From Alistipes montrealensis (GTDB taxonomy: Bacteria > Bacteroidota > Bacteroidia > Bacteroidales > Rikenellaceae), in assembly GCF_018362775.1 (NCBI RefSeq), contig NZ_JAGYXY010000003.1:1-64000 (forward strand): 64,000 bases of DNA. The letters are read 5' to 3'. The translations under genes were made by a program, and so were the position numbers. The notes beneath the pieces were generated by a model. It saw nothing but the letters and a program-made list of their open reading frames with translations. It was not told where the DNA came from and ran no database searches. Below, one piece after another: positions 1-9,091 of this stretch; positions within the stretch are counted from its first letter, which is position 1, and every line of letters starts with the position of its first letter.

Positions 1-697
1 TTCGCTGCCCGTAGCGAACTACGACGCCTCGTCGGCCAAAACCCGCGCGGCCCTTACAGCTCTCGTGGAGAACTCCGCCGCAACCTACAACGGCACCTTC
101 GCCGAGGTGTCCACCGCGGCCAAGCGTTCGGGCGGCTTCGTGATGTCGGGCTCCACGTCCAAGACCGTCGGGGCCGTGAACACCACTACGAACATCGGCA
201 TTACGCTCAAACGCACCGTCGCCAAGGTGGCTTTACAGACGACCATCGACCCTTCTTTCTCCCAGAAATACGGCGGTTCGCTTACCGTCAATTCCGTAAA
301 ACTCTCCAAAGCCGCCTCGCAGTCGCTCGTCGTGGCCGGGACACCGACGCCCGGAGCCATGACCTTCAGCCACACGCAGACCCCCGCCGCGGCTTCGGGA
401 AAATACAATGCGCTGTTCTACTGTTTCGAAAACGGAGCTTTGGCCGCGGGAAGCCGCGTTCTGCTGGAAATCAATGCCACATACGATCCGGATGGCAATG
501 CCTCGACCCCGGACGATCGCTCGGAGGTAACCTATTCCATCGAGCTGACGGGTAAGGCCGCGGGCGAAATCCTGCGCAACGGCTACTACCGCATCGCGGC
601 CAATATCACGGGTCTCGTAGGTCAGGATTGCGCCGTGACGGTCACCGTCGCCGACTGGGAGACGCCCGTAACGCAAAATGTCGATCTCGGAGCATAA
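1..697 (+). CDS. Major fimbrillin (Mfa1/FimA-like), 5' truncated
   Basis: The reading frame is open from base 2, so the GTG at 65 is internal and the true start lies upstream of the window. The visible part, about 231 residues, resembles the C-terminal beta-sandwich domain of Bacteroidales major fimbrillins. It is rich in Thr, Ala and Ser, has the stretch GKYNALFYCFENGALAAG, and ends with NGYYRIAANI followed by VTVTVADWE. These proteins are exported as lipoprotein precursors, cleaved by an Arg protease and polymerised by donor strand into the shaft. The gene is first in a fimbrial cluster and is separated from the next gene by a terminator-like hairpin, as is common for an abundant shaft subunit. 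The family is fairly sure; the exact subfamily is not. Confidence 0.75.
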   Translation, partial: SLPVANYDASSAKTRAALTALVENSAATYNGTFAEVSTAAKRSGGFVMSGSTSKTVGAVNTTTNIGITLKRTVAKVALQTTIDPSFSQKYGGSLTVNSVKLSKAASQSLVVAGTPTPGAMTFSHTQTPAAASGKYNALFYCFENGALAAGSRVLLEINATYDPDGNASTPDDRSEVTYSIELTGKAAGEILRNGYYRIAANITGLVGQDCAVTVTVADWETPVTQNVDLGA

Positions 698-713
698 TCC
701 GAATTGTTGCACC

Positions 714-748
714 GGGTTCCGTTCTGTCTTTCGGGCGGAACCCTTTTT
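714..748 (+). terminator. Intrinsic terminator/attenuator after the fimbrillin gene
   Basis: The 8-bp stem GGGTTCCG (714-721) / CGGAACCC (736-743) is followed by TTTTT. It lies between the shaft gene and the next fimbrial gene, so it probably lets more shaft than tip transcript be made. Confidence 0.75.
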
Positions 749-759
749 CTTGACACAAG

Positions 760-3318
760 ATGAAACGATTTCTTTATAGCTTATTGCTTCCGCTGAGCAT
801 TCTTTGCAGCTGCATCTACGAGGATGAGCCGGCTTGCTGCCGCCCGATGAAAGTTCGGGTCGAAATGGCGGTTCGTCCCGACCCCATGATGACCGTAACC
901 CGTGCGGACGAAGCAATGATTCGGGACCAGAACTTCTACCTTTACGACGATAACGGTAGTGTTGTCCTGCACCGTTATCAGACCTCTGCGACGCTGTGTT
1001 TCGAGTGCCGGCCCGGTGACTACCGGATACGTATTGCCGCTAACATGGGCCGAGATTTGGGTGAAAACCCTGCATCGGAAGATTTCACCGTGTCGCATAC
1101 CGACGAGTACGACGTGCTTCCGATGTCCTATGAGGGCGACGTTGCGATAATCCCGTCGGCAGACGGTGTGCTGATGCTTCCGGCCGTCGAGGTGCAACGT
1201 TGCGTGGCAAAAGTTTCTTATAACATTTCCGTCAAACCTGCGGATATCGAACTGCGATCTGTGCAGTTGCTTTCCGTACCGCGCTCGGTATCCGTGTTCG
1301 ATATGGCGGCTGCACCATCAGATAATCCCAACGACTATACGGACTGTCCGGAAACCGCACTCACTGGGCCGCAGGCCGCAGGCGACTGCTATCTGTTGCC
1401 GAACATGCAAGGCACAGAAGCTTCGATTACCGACCAGCGGCAGAAGAACCCGGAGAATGCCCCCGCGAATGCCTCGTATCTGCTGATCCGCGCCGTGCGC
1501 GGGTCGAAAGTATTGGCTTATTATATTTACCTCGGAGGAAACAACACCTCGGATTTCAATGTCCGGACGAACATCCACTACCGGTTCAACATCTCGATCC
1601 TGGGCGACAGCGAGGTCGATACCCGCATTTCATCCTATACGCTGCATGTCCGGGATGATTTCGACGATTACAACTACGGCGGCTACTGCCTTTTGGACGG
1701 CACGCGCTACCTCTATATCGACGTGGACAGCCCTGACGGCACGGCCCCGACGCGCGGACGGCTGGAAGTCCTTTCGGGCGATCTGGACTGCTTTACGTTC
1801 AATTACGGAGACAAGGGCGCCGTCCATGATTTCGATCTGTATGATTCCACCGGCGAGAATGCCTACGAAATGGAGTATTACACGCCGGTTTACACGGCCG
1901 ACAATTCGCTCCTCTCTTACCGTATCACACTGACCGACGCCCTCGGCTTCACCCTGAGCTACGACTTTACGCACCGCATGGCCAACGCTGCCATCATTCA
2001 TACCGACGGCGGAGGAAGCGTCCGGGTCGAGGGTGCGCTTCATGTCGAAACGAAATCCGAAGGTTCGGGAGTACGGACTGTGGCGCTCTGCATGGAAAAC
2101 TGCACGCTCACGGCCGTTCCCGACGCAGGCTATACGTTCGACGGCTGGTACTCCGATGCGGAGTACGATCATCTGCTCTCGAACGAAGAAACCTTTGAGT
2201 TCGTGCCTGCCGGGCCGCTTCGGCATATCTACCCTGTATTCATGCCCGGCGAAATACAGCTCGATGCGCTCAATACCGCCAACTGTTACATCGCGCCGGA
2301 GCTTTTACGCGACTATTCGTTCGATGCCACGGTGCAGGGCAACGGCTGCGCGACGCTCAATATCACGCCGCAGCGGCTTTCGGGCGCTTATGCACGATTG
2401 GTTTGGGAGACCGGGACGCAGGCCAACAGCGTGATCTCCTCGCTGGGCTATGACGGCAGCCGCATCCGCTTTCGTACCGGGACGCAGCAGGGAAACGCCC
2501 TTATCGGCCTGTTCAACGCCGGGGGCGAGTGCGTTTGGTCATGGCACATTTGGGTTGCAAACTACGATCCGGAGTCGTCAGCGCAGAAATACAGCTCCGG
2601 AGACATCTTCATGGACCGGAATCTGGGGGCCGTCGGAACCGACTATACGAAAGTCACGGCCTGCGGACTCTACTACCAGTGGGGCCGCAAGGACCCGTTC
2701 CCGTATCCGGCCTCGTTTACGAACAATGCCAGACCCGCCTCATTCATCTATCACGACAACTACGCATACGGAACGATCCGTCCCGAAGATCATGACGCAC
2801 GGGAGGTGATGAGCGTGAAATGGGCGACGCAGCATCCCACGACCTTTATCCGTAAGGCCGACTATGAAGTCGATGAGCCCGAAGAGGATGTTTTGGACTG
2901 GCTCTTCCGGAGCCATCACAACCTTTGGGGAAACACCACCGAACAGGGATACGACGTGAGCAAGGTCTGCCATAAGACCATCTACGATCCCTGCCCTCCC
3001 GGATGGCGGGTTCCCGACGCCTGCGACTTCGAAGGGATCGCCATGTCGCAAACACAGCTTCCATACTGTGTGAATATCGTATACAGCGGGACGAAAACAG
3101 CGCGCTATCCCGCGGGCGGAACGTTTGACGGCGACAGCTACTCCGGTGCCGGAACATACGGACAGGTCTATACCAATACGCCTTACTTCTGGAACTTCGA
3201 CTACGGAGCGTCGTACTTCGACGGCGTATCCTGCACCTCGATCTATCTGGCAGGAACACGCCGCACGACGAGCGAACTGCGCTGTCAGGCCAATCCCGTG
3301 CGATGTATCAAAGAATAA
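760..3318 (+). CDS. Large fimbrial tip-type lipoprotein (Mfa-like, InlB repeat)
   Basis: The protein has 852 residues. A lipoprotein signal (MKRFLYSLLLPLSILCSC) is followed by a fimbrillin-like N-terminal half with the block YLYIDVDSPDGTAPTRGRLE, as seen in DUF4906-type proteins. Around residues 440-490 is a Listeria-Bacteroides (InlB B) repeat with AGYTFDGWYSD. The C-terminal third (about 610-850) contains MDRNLGAV, YYQWGRKDPF and CPPGWRVP, typical of large anchor or tip proteins in Bacteroidales fimbrial loci. It probably caps the fimbria and binds a ligand. It follows the shaft gene and precedes DUF3575 and DUF3868 genes on the same strand. No break was seen. The tip assignment rests on size, domains and position. 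Confidence 0.75.
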   Translation: MKRFLYSLLLPLSILCSCIYEDEPACCRPMKVRVEMAVRPDPMMTVTRADEAMIRDQNFYLYDDNGSVVLHRYQTSATLCFECRPGDYRIRIAANMGRDLGENPASEDFTVSHTDEYDVLPMSYEGDVAIIPSADGVLMLPAVEVQRCVAKVSYNISVKPADIELRSVQLLSVPRSVSVFDMAAAPSDNPNDYTDCPETALTGPQAAGDCYLLPNMQGTEASITDQRQKNPENAPANASYLLIRAVRGSKVLAYYIYLGGNNTSDFNVRTNIHYRFNISILGDSEVDTRISSYTLHVRDDFDDYNYGGYCLLDGTRYLYIDVDSPDGTAPTRGRLEVLSGDLDCFTFNYGDKGAVHDFDLYDSTGENAYEMEYYTPVYTADNSLLSYRITLTDALGFTLSYDFTHRMANAAIIHTDGGGSVRVEGALHVETKSEGSGVRTVALCMENCTLTAVPDAGYTFDGWYSDAEYDHLLSNEETFEFVPAGPLRHIYPVFMPGEIQLDALNTANCYIAPELLRDYSFDATVQGNGCATLNITPQRLSGAYARLVWETGTQANSVISSLGYDGSRIRFRTGTQQGNALIGLFNAGGECVWSWHIWVANYDPESSAQKYSSGDIFMDRNLGAVGTDYTKVTACGLYYQWGRKDPFPYPASFTNNARPASFIYHDNYAYGTIRPEDHDAREVMSVKWATQHPTTFIRKADYEVDEPEEDVLDWLFRSHHNLWGNTTEQGYDVSKVCHKTIYDPCPPGWRVPDACDFEGIAMSQTQLPYCVNIVYSGTKTARYPAGGTFDGDSYSGAGTYGQVYTNTPYFWNFDYGASYFDGVSCTSIYLAGTRRTTSELRCQANPVRCIKE

Positions 3319-3332
3319 AGAATCGTGTTCCA

Positions 3333-3887
3333 ATGAAAAAGCCAAGAATCATTCTGTGCATGCTGCTGCTTGCAGCCTTGTGGGGAGCGCCCCGCAGGGC
3401 TTCGGCACAGATCTTCACCATAAGGGTCAACGCCCTTGCGGCATGCAGCGCGACGCTGAACGTCGGGGCCGAAGCGGCCCTGACGGACAACTGGTCGCTG
3501 GAGCTGTCCGGCTATTGGAATCCGGTGCAAACCGCATCCCTTTCGATGAACTTCCATGCCGTGCAGCTCGGCGGCCACTACTGGTTCTACGAATCTTTCG
3601 TCGGGCACTTTCTCGGACAGCACCTTACCTATGTCGGCTACGATCTCGGAAGCCGCACAAAACGCTATAAAGGTCATGCCTACGGTCTTGGCGTCAGCTA
3701 CGGATATGCGTGGATGCTCTCGAAACGATGGAATATCGCTCTGGAAGCTGGTTTCGGACTTTACCGCACAAAAGATACCCGCCGCGACCCGACTATCTCG
3801 GACTGGGAGGATGAATACATCTACCGTTATCGGCGATGGACGCTGGCCCCGACAAAACTGGAAGTTTCATTCAGCTATCTGTTTTAA
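3333..3887 (+). CDS. DUF3575 outer-membrane protein of the fimbrial locus
   Basis: The protein has 184 residues, with a signal peptide ending near ASAQ followed by a beta-rich body. The ATG at 3333 is preferred over the upstream ATG at 3303 because the signal peptide starts there with MKKPRI. Motifs such as MNFHAVQLGGHYWFYESF, HAYGLGVSYGYAWMLSKRWN and the C-terminal EVSFSYLF ending in Phe match DUF3575 proteins. These are predicted small outer-membrane barrels that accompany FimA/Mfa fimbriae and probably help anchor or assemble them. The next gene starts two bases after the stop, so the two are translated together. Confidence 0.8.
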   Translation: MKKPRIILCMLLLAALWGAPRRASAQIFTIRVNALAACSATLNVGAEAALTDNWSLELSGYWNPVQTASLSMNFHAVQLGGHYWFYESFVGHFLGQHLTYVGYDLGSRTKRYKGHAYGLGVSYGYAWMLSKRWNIALEAGFGLYRTKDTRRDPTISDWEDEYIYRYRRWTLAPTKLEVSFSYLF

Positions 3888-3889
3888 GG

Positions 3890-5548
3890 ATGAAAAAAAG
3901 AAAAATCATAACTGCCGGAGTAATTCTCGGCAGTTGCCTGTGGATGATGTTCGGCTGCTCGGTAGCCGGACGGCTTCAGCGGCATCGGACGACAGCCTCG
4001 CTCTCGCAGCTTACCCGCGCCGAACGGCAGCAGCGGCAGCAGGACTACCGCCCGCAGGTTGTGAAGTTGCAGCGTGACAGCAATACGTTCTATCTCACCC
4101 CGGTCGATACGCTTGCTGACGGCGAGCGTGTGATGGCGCTTCGGATCGAGCAGGTGACGGTCGAGGCGAAGGCCCGCACCATTCCCGAACGCAACGGGCG
4201 TGTCGTGCTGGATTTCATCGTGACACTACCTAAAGCCCTGCTGGGCCATAGCCGCAGCGTCGTAATCACGCCGATACTCCACAGACCAGACGGGCGCATG
4301 GAGCTCGAAGACTTGGTGATCCGCGGCGGACGTTTCTCGCTGCTGCAAGAACGCGACTACTGGCAGTACGAGACCTATGTCGAACGATTCCGCCCCGACA
4401 CCGTGGGGCGCGAGAACGCTTTCAACCGTTTCGTAAAGTTTCCCTATCCGGAGGACGCCCGGCTCGACTCACTGGTCGAAGGACGAAGCTCCGTCACGTA
4501 TTACTATTCCTAAGCAGTGAAAACCGATGAGACCTCGAAAAAGATGCTGATAACGCTTCAGGGGCAGGTGTTGGCCGTGGACGACAGCGCCTACCGTCTG
4601 CCGCCGTCGGATACATTGAGCTACGTCGTCTCCTCGATGCTCTCCTTCGTCGATACCTTGCCGCGTTACCGTATCAAGGTCATCGACAAGTTCGTAACGG
4701 TCGAGGATCGCAACCACATTCAGTTCTTCGTGGGCGATACCCGCGTAGTCGATACATTGGGCGACAACCGACGGCAGCTGGACAAGATCACCTCCCTGAT
4801 GCGGCAGATCGTCGAGCAGCAGGAGTTTTACGTCGATACCATCACGCTGACGGCAGCGGCATCACCCGAGGGCAGCTATGCCGCGAATAACATCTTGGCA
4901 TGTGGCCGGGCGGAGGCTCTCAAACGTTACCTCGTCCGCCGATACGGCAGAAGCATCGACACGATGCTCTCCGTGCGGTGGGTGGCCGAAGACTGGCAGG
5001 GGTTGACAAACCGCATCCGAACAGACCGGGAGATCGTAAACCGTGACGCTATTCTGGAGCTGATCGCCGAGGAAAAGAATCCCGACCGGCGGGAGCAAGC
5101 CATCCGGCAACAGTTTTCGAAAGAGTATGCCTATATCCGCTCGGTGATCTACCCGCAGCTGCGGGCCGTGAATTTCCGCTATAACCTGCGTCGTAAAGGG
5201 ATGGTCAAGGATACGATCCACACTACTGAACTCGATACGGTCTATGCCCGCGGCGTGGAGCTATTACGGAAGCGCAAATACGCCAAAGCCTTGTACATTC
5301 TCAACGATTACAACGACCGCAATACCGTCGTGGCGCATCTGTCGCTGGATCACAACGAGCGGGCATTGGAACTGTTGGCCGCGATGCCGAAAGATGCCGT
5401 AACGGAGTACCTGCGGGCCATCGCCTGCTCGCGGCTGGGACGCAAGGCGGAAGGCCGGGAGCATTTTCTCGAAGCATGCCGCTTGGACGGGCGTATGGAA
5501 TATCGGGGCAATCTCGATCCGGAGATTGCTGAACTCTTAAAACAATAG
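3890..5548 (+). pseudogene. DUF3868/OmpA-like fimbrial protein split by an in-frame TAA
   Basis: Two open frames, 3890-4513 (207 aa) and 4517-5548, are in the same frame and separated only by TAA at 4511-4513 and GCA. The first carries a signal peptide and the DUF3868 domain; the second carries the OmpA-like periplasmic part (VDTITLTAAASPEGSYA) and TPR-like helices. In homologs these form one protein of about 550 residues, and one change (CAA to TAA) would restore YYYSQAVKTDETSKKML. The second part begins with GTG at 4517 and has no signal peptide, so restarting there would leave it in the cytoplasm. Likely a nonsense mutation, though readthrough or a sequence error cannot be excluded. The protein would link the fimbria to the outer membrane and peptidoglycan. 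Confidence 0.8.
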
Positions 5549-5550
5549 TC

Positions 5551-6442
5551 ATGCGGATCGGACTGGTGGATGTGGACGGGCACAATTTCCCGAATCTCGC
5601 GCTGATGAAGCTCTCGGCATGGCACAAGCGTCGGGGCGATACGGTGGAGTTTGCCGATCCCGAAACGGGCCGTTACGACAAGGTCTATATGTCGAAGGTC
5701 TTTACCTTTTCGCGTGATTGTACGGATCGTTACGATTGCGAGGTCGTGCGGGCCGGAACGGGTTACAAAGACTATACAACGATTCTTCCCGAAGAGATCG
5801 AGCATATATGCCCGGATTACCCGCTTTATGGGGTCAAAGAAGCCTATGGGTTCCTGACGCGCGGATGCGTGAACTGTTGCCCGTGGTGCGTCGTGCCTCA
5901 TAAGGAAGGTGAAGTCCGGGCACATGCCGACATCGAAGAGTTCCTCGACGGGCGTAAGCGTGCCGTACTGCTCGACAACAACCCGCTGGCCTCGGAATGG
6001 GGAACTCGCGCAGATCGAGAAAATTGCCCGCATGGGTATACGGGTGGATTTCAATCAGGGACTCGATGCCCGGCGTATCGCCCGCACACCGGAGATCGCC
6101 GCGCTGCTCGCACGGGTCAAATGGATACGTTTTCTGCGCATGGCCTATGACAGCCGTGCCATGCAGGATGACGTTCATAAAGCCATAGAACTCCTCCGTA
6201 AGCACGGCGTTCCGGCCCGGAGACTATTTTTCTATGTGCTGATAAGGGATGACACCGAAGATGCACTCGGACGTATCCGGGAGCTGAAAGCGTTGGGGTG
6301 TCAGCCTTTCGCGCAGCCGTACCGGGATTTCGAACACGAGGGGAAACCCTCGCGGGAGCAATGGCGGCTGGCCTACTGGTGCAACCGCAAACCGCTGTTC
6401 TACTCCGTGGATTATGAGGAATACCGAAAAAACCGAACTTAA
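5551..6442 (+). pseudogene. Radical SAM protein, frameshifted
   Basis: The gene starts two bases after the DUF3868 reading frame. The first frame gives a B12-binding-like N-terminus and the cluster C106-x3-C110-x2-C113 in GFLTRGCVNCCPWC, the 4Fe-4S radical SAM motif. After LLDNNPLASEWG the frame fails, and the rest (LAQIEKIARMG, then VDFNQGLDARRIA) continues one frame over to 6442. Removing one base in GGAA at 6001-6004 gives a continuous protein of about 296 residues. So this is a one-base insertion. What a radical SAM enzyme would modify in a fimbrial or conjugation locus is unknown to me. Confidence 0.75.
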
Positions 6443-6453
6443 CGATTGAACTT

Positions 6454-6651
6454 ATGAACAGACTGAAAATCAAATATGCCGTCGCGTACGGCTTTCTTGC
6501 AGCAACGGCGGTCGCGCTTATCGCATCGCTCTTTACGGGTTGCAATGTCTATGAACACGAAGAGGTGGAAATTATCCGCTGTCCGGTGATCGAAGCCGAT
6601 ACAATCGACATCCCCGACTGGGAGAAGCCGGTCGGACATTCTGAATTTTAA
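6454..6651 (+). CDS. Small membrane or lipoprotein, unknown
   Basis: The 65-residue protein has an N-terminal hydrophobic segment (about residues 10-30) ending in FTGC, which could be a lipobox, followed by a short acidic tail (EHEEVEIIRCPVIEADTIDI). It lies between the radical SAM gene and the traQ-like gene, and is separated from each by 11-12 bp, so it is probably co-transcribed with them. I do not recognise the family. A small anchored partner of the conjugation machinery is possible. Confidence 0.6.
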   Translation: MNRLKIKYAVAYGFLAATAVALIASLFTGCNVYEHEEVEIIRCPVIEADTIDIPDWEKPVGHSEF

Positions 6652-6663
6652 TCTATATACACA

Positions 6664-7095
6664 ATGAAAAAACTCAAAAGAATAGCGGCACTATGCGCTG
6701 GAATCATTGTAATGCTCATGCTTGTCGCCTCTTGCAACAAGGAACTGGACGTACAGCAGGCGTACAGGTTTGAACTGGAAACAATGCCCGTGCAGAAACG
6801 TATCGCCGTAGGCGAAACCGCCGAGATACGCTGCACCCTATTGCGTGAAGGTGAATACGATGATGCCCGTTATACGATTCGTTACTTTCAACCGGACGGA
6901 TGCGGCGAACTGCGCATGGATGACGGGACGGTGTTTCGGCCTAATGATCGTTATCCGCTGGATCGCTTCTCATTCCGGCTCTATTACACCTCCCGCAGCG
7001 ACGACCAGCAGACCGTAGATGTTTATATCGAGGACAATATGGGGCAGGCTGTGCAAAAAAGTTTCACCTTTTATGTAGAGGACGACGTTATGTAA
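6664..7095 (+). CDS. traQ: Conjugative transposon protein TraQ-like (DUF3872)
   Basis: The protein has 143 residues with a lipoprotein signal (VMLMLVASC, Cys near residue 24) and a single Ig-like beta domain: RIAVGETAEIRCTLLREG, RYTIRYFQPDGCGEL and a C-terminal QKSFTFYVED. This pattern matches DUF3872, the TraQ family found at the end of tra operons in Bacteroidales conjugative transposons. It acts in the cell envelope as an accessory part of the mating apparatus. It is the last gene before a terminator-like hairpin and a sharp drop in GC. The family assignment is made from memory of its pattern. Confidence 0.75.
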   Translation: MKKLKRIAALCAGIIVMLMLVASCNKELDVQQAYRFELETMPVQKRIAVGETAEIRCTLLREGEYDDARYTIRYFQPDGCGELRMDDGTVFRPNDRYPLDRFSFRLYYTSRSDDQQTVDVYIEDNMGQAVQKSFTFYVEDDVM

Positions 7096-7201
7096 AGTTA
7101 GTATTACAATACAAATAGTTACATATATTCCTTTACAATAAAACTTTACATAAAGAATTGCTTTAAAAAGAGAGTAGTTAATAATCCTTGAAAACGAAAG
7201 C

Positions 7202-7235
7202 TCACCCACGTTACAATCATCTGCAACGTGGGTGA
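7202..7235. terminator. Bidirectional terminator hairpin between traQ and gajB
   Basis: A perfect 11-bp stem, TCACCCACGTT (7202-7212) with AACGTGGGTGA (7225-7235), separates the convergent traQ and Gabija genes. No long T-tract follows, so its role as a terminator is likely but not certain. Confidence 0.55.
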
Positions 7236-7312
7236 ACTTGTAAAAGAGCGACTTGTCAGTCATCCTCTTTTAGTTTAGGATCATACTTGATTAAGCCCTC
7301 AAAATGTCCATA

Positions 7313-9091
7313 TTAAAACTCAATCCCCGGTAATTTCATGAAACAGCTATAGTTTTTCTCGGATGCACCATATTTAGTAAGTTGTGTATTGCTTGCTGTA
7401 AAATAAACCTGTTTTCGAGCTCTCGTTACAGCAACATAAAACACGCTTAATTCTTCGAGAAAGGAATTTTCTATTTCTTTGTTAACTATTAAATTGCAAT
7501 CTGTGCCACATTTACATTTACTGCATAATCCATAATAATTAGGGAATGAGTCTTTTTCCATGTCTGGTAGTATTACATAGTCCCATTCTAAACCTTTGGC
7601 TGCATGCACGGTTGAAATGATTATTTTTGTATCCAAAAACTCCATGTATTGCTTTATACCATTATGCTCAAAAGTATCTTTAATTAGATTAATTTTATCC
7701 TCGTTAGATAAGAATGAGTAATCAACAAACACACGGCTCCAAAATATGTCTAATAGTTGGAAAAGAGCTTTTACAGTTGGAGAATCGTTATCTACATATA
7801 ATTCTTTGATTTTTTCTATGTGTTTTTGCCCGCATTTTTTCGTGACTTTTGTCTGCATTTTTAGAAGTTCTATGAATTCGTAAAGACATTTCCTGTTGAA
7901 TTTTACATATTCAGGATCTTCATCAGAGAACAGTCCATAGAAGAAAGGTATCTTATTGCAATTAAAAGTGTTGATAATCTGCTCAATATTCAGCCCCCTT
8001 TGCTTGGCTAATATAGCTACGTTAGATGAAGGATGCTCATGTAATATCGCCTGTGATTTAATAACAACTTCTAATGCTTCTTTTGCTTGATCTTCATAGA
8101 TGTTAAACTCAATTTTGGAATTTAATGCGCCGGGGTTCTTGAAAGGGGTGAGTGCATTTTGTCTTATTATCCTATCAAGTCGGAGCATATTCTCATTTGA
8201 GGCAAATCTATAATTCTTATCCAATGTAATAAGCTCAAGATTGAACATTTCCTTAGCACGAGATAATAAATTCGGCACAGCTCCAATAAAACCATAAATT
8301 CGCTGAAGAGAGTCCCCTAAGAATAATAAATTTGTCTTCTCTGTAACTAAAAAATGCAATAGCCAATAACTTAGTAGATTGGTGTCTTGAAATTCATCAA
8401 CAAGAATCGATGTATAATAATTTTGATAAAATGTCAGAATATTTGGACATTCTTGAAACAACTTAATAGTTAATGTTATAATTGCATTGAAAGGGATGGC
8501 TTTTTTGGGCAGTAGTTCAGAAATTACCACGGAATTATACTTATCAATATTCTCTTTTAAATATCTCCCATGAATAGTCTTCACTCCCGAATTAAAATCA
8601 GACAAGATATTTGCTTCATCTAATGAAATGGTTTTAAATGACCGCATGATAGCATCGCTCTTACTGTCATCCACAGATTGCAATGTATCCAAGTGTGATA
8701 ATGCCGGATGTAATATATGACCATACTTTTTCAATACACTCCGACAAAATCCATGATAATTAGATATATATGTTTTTTCTTTGATTCTAATTTGCTTGTT
8801 AAGTCCTTCTAATAGTTCTGGTATATTCTTACTAACATCCTTTTTAATTTTATAGGCGGCATTAACGCTAAAAGTAAGAGCCAAAAGTCTTTTGGGTACA
8901 GGTATTTGTCCTATTGCTATCAAATAAGCAATTCGGCTCACCATTGTGTGTGTTTTCCCATATCCAGCCGGCGCTTCGACTAATAGCCGTTTATGAGGTG
9001 AAAAAACGACTTCTAATTGCTTTGCGTCTCCTTTATGCTTATCTTCAATCCGAGATTTGATAAGAGTGATTCCGGAAGTATCCATTAGCAT
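7313..9091 (-). CDS. gajB: Gabija helicase GajB (UvrD/Rep-like, SF1)
   Basis: The 592-residue protein has the SF1 helicase motifs in order: Walker A APAGYGKT (40-47), DEFQDTN (motif II), LTLDKNYRF (motif IV region), STVHAAKGLEWDYVILPD (motif V) and YVAVTRARK (motif VI). It starts seven bases inside the end of the OLD-family gene, the order and coupling of Gabija systems, where GajA nicks DNA and GajB acts on the products. Between motifs V and VI is a Cys cluster, CSKCKCGTDC, which may bind a metal; I do not know this from characterised GajB. The DNA is much richer in A+T than its flanks, a sign of recent transfer. An alternative is a stand-alone UvrD paralog, but the partner argues against that. 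Confidence 0.85.
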   Translation of the reverse strand: MLMDTSGITLIKSRIEDKHKGDAKQLEVVFSPHKRLLVEAPAGYGKTHTMVSRIAYLIAIGQIPVPKRLLALTFSVNAAYKIKKDVSKNIPELLEGLNKQIRIKEKTYISNYHGFCRSVLKKYGHILHPALSHLDTLQSVDDSKSDAIMRSFKTISLDEANILSDFNSGVKTIHGRYLKENIDKYNSVVISELLPKKAIPFNAIITLTIKLFQECPNILTFYQNYYTSILVDEFQDTNLLSYWLLHFLVTEKTNLLFLGDSLQRIYGFIGAVPNLLSRAKEMFNLELITLDKNYRFASNENMLRLDRIIRQNALTPFKNPGALNSKIEFNIYEDQAKEALEVVIKSQAILHEHPSSNVAILAKQRGLNIEQIINTFNCNKIPFFYGLFSDEDPEYVKFNRKCLYEFIELLKMQTKVTKKCGQKHIEKIKELYVDNDSPTVKALFQLLDIFWSRVFVDYSFLSNEDKINLIKDTFEHNGIKQYMEFLDTKIIISTVHAAKGLEWDYVILPDMEKDSFPNYYGLCSKCKCGTDCNLIVNKEIENSFLEELSVFYVAVTRARKQVYFTASNTQLTKYGASEKNYSCFMKLPGIEF

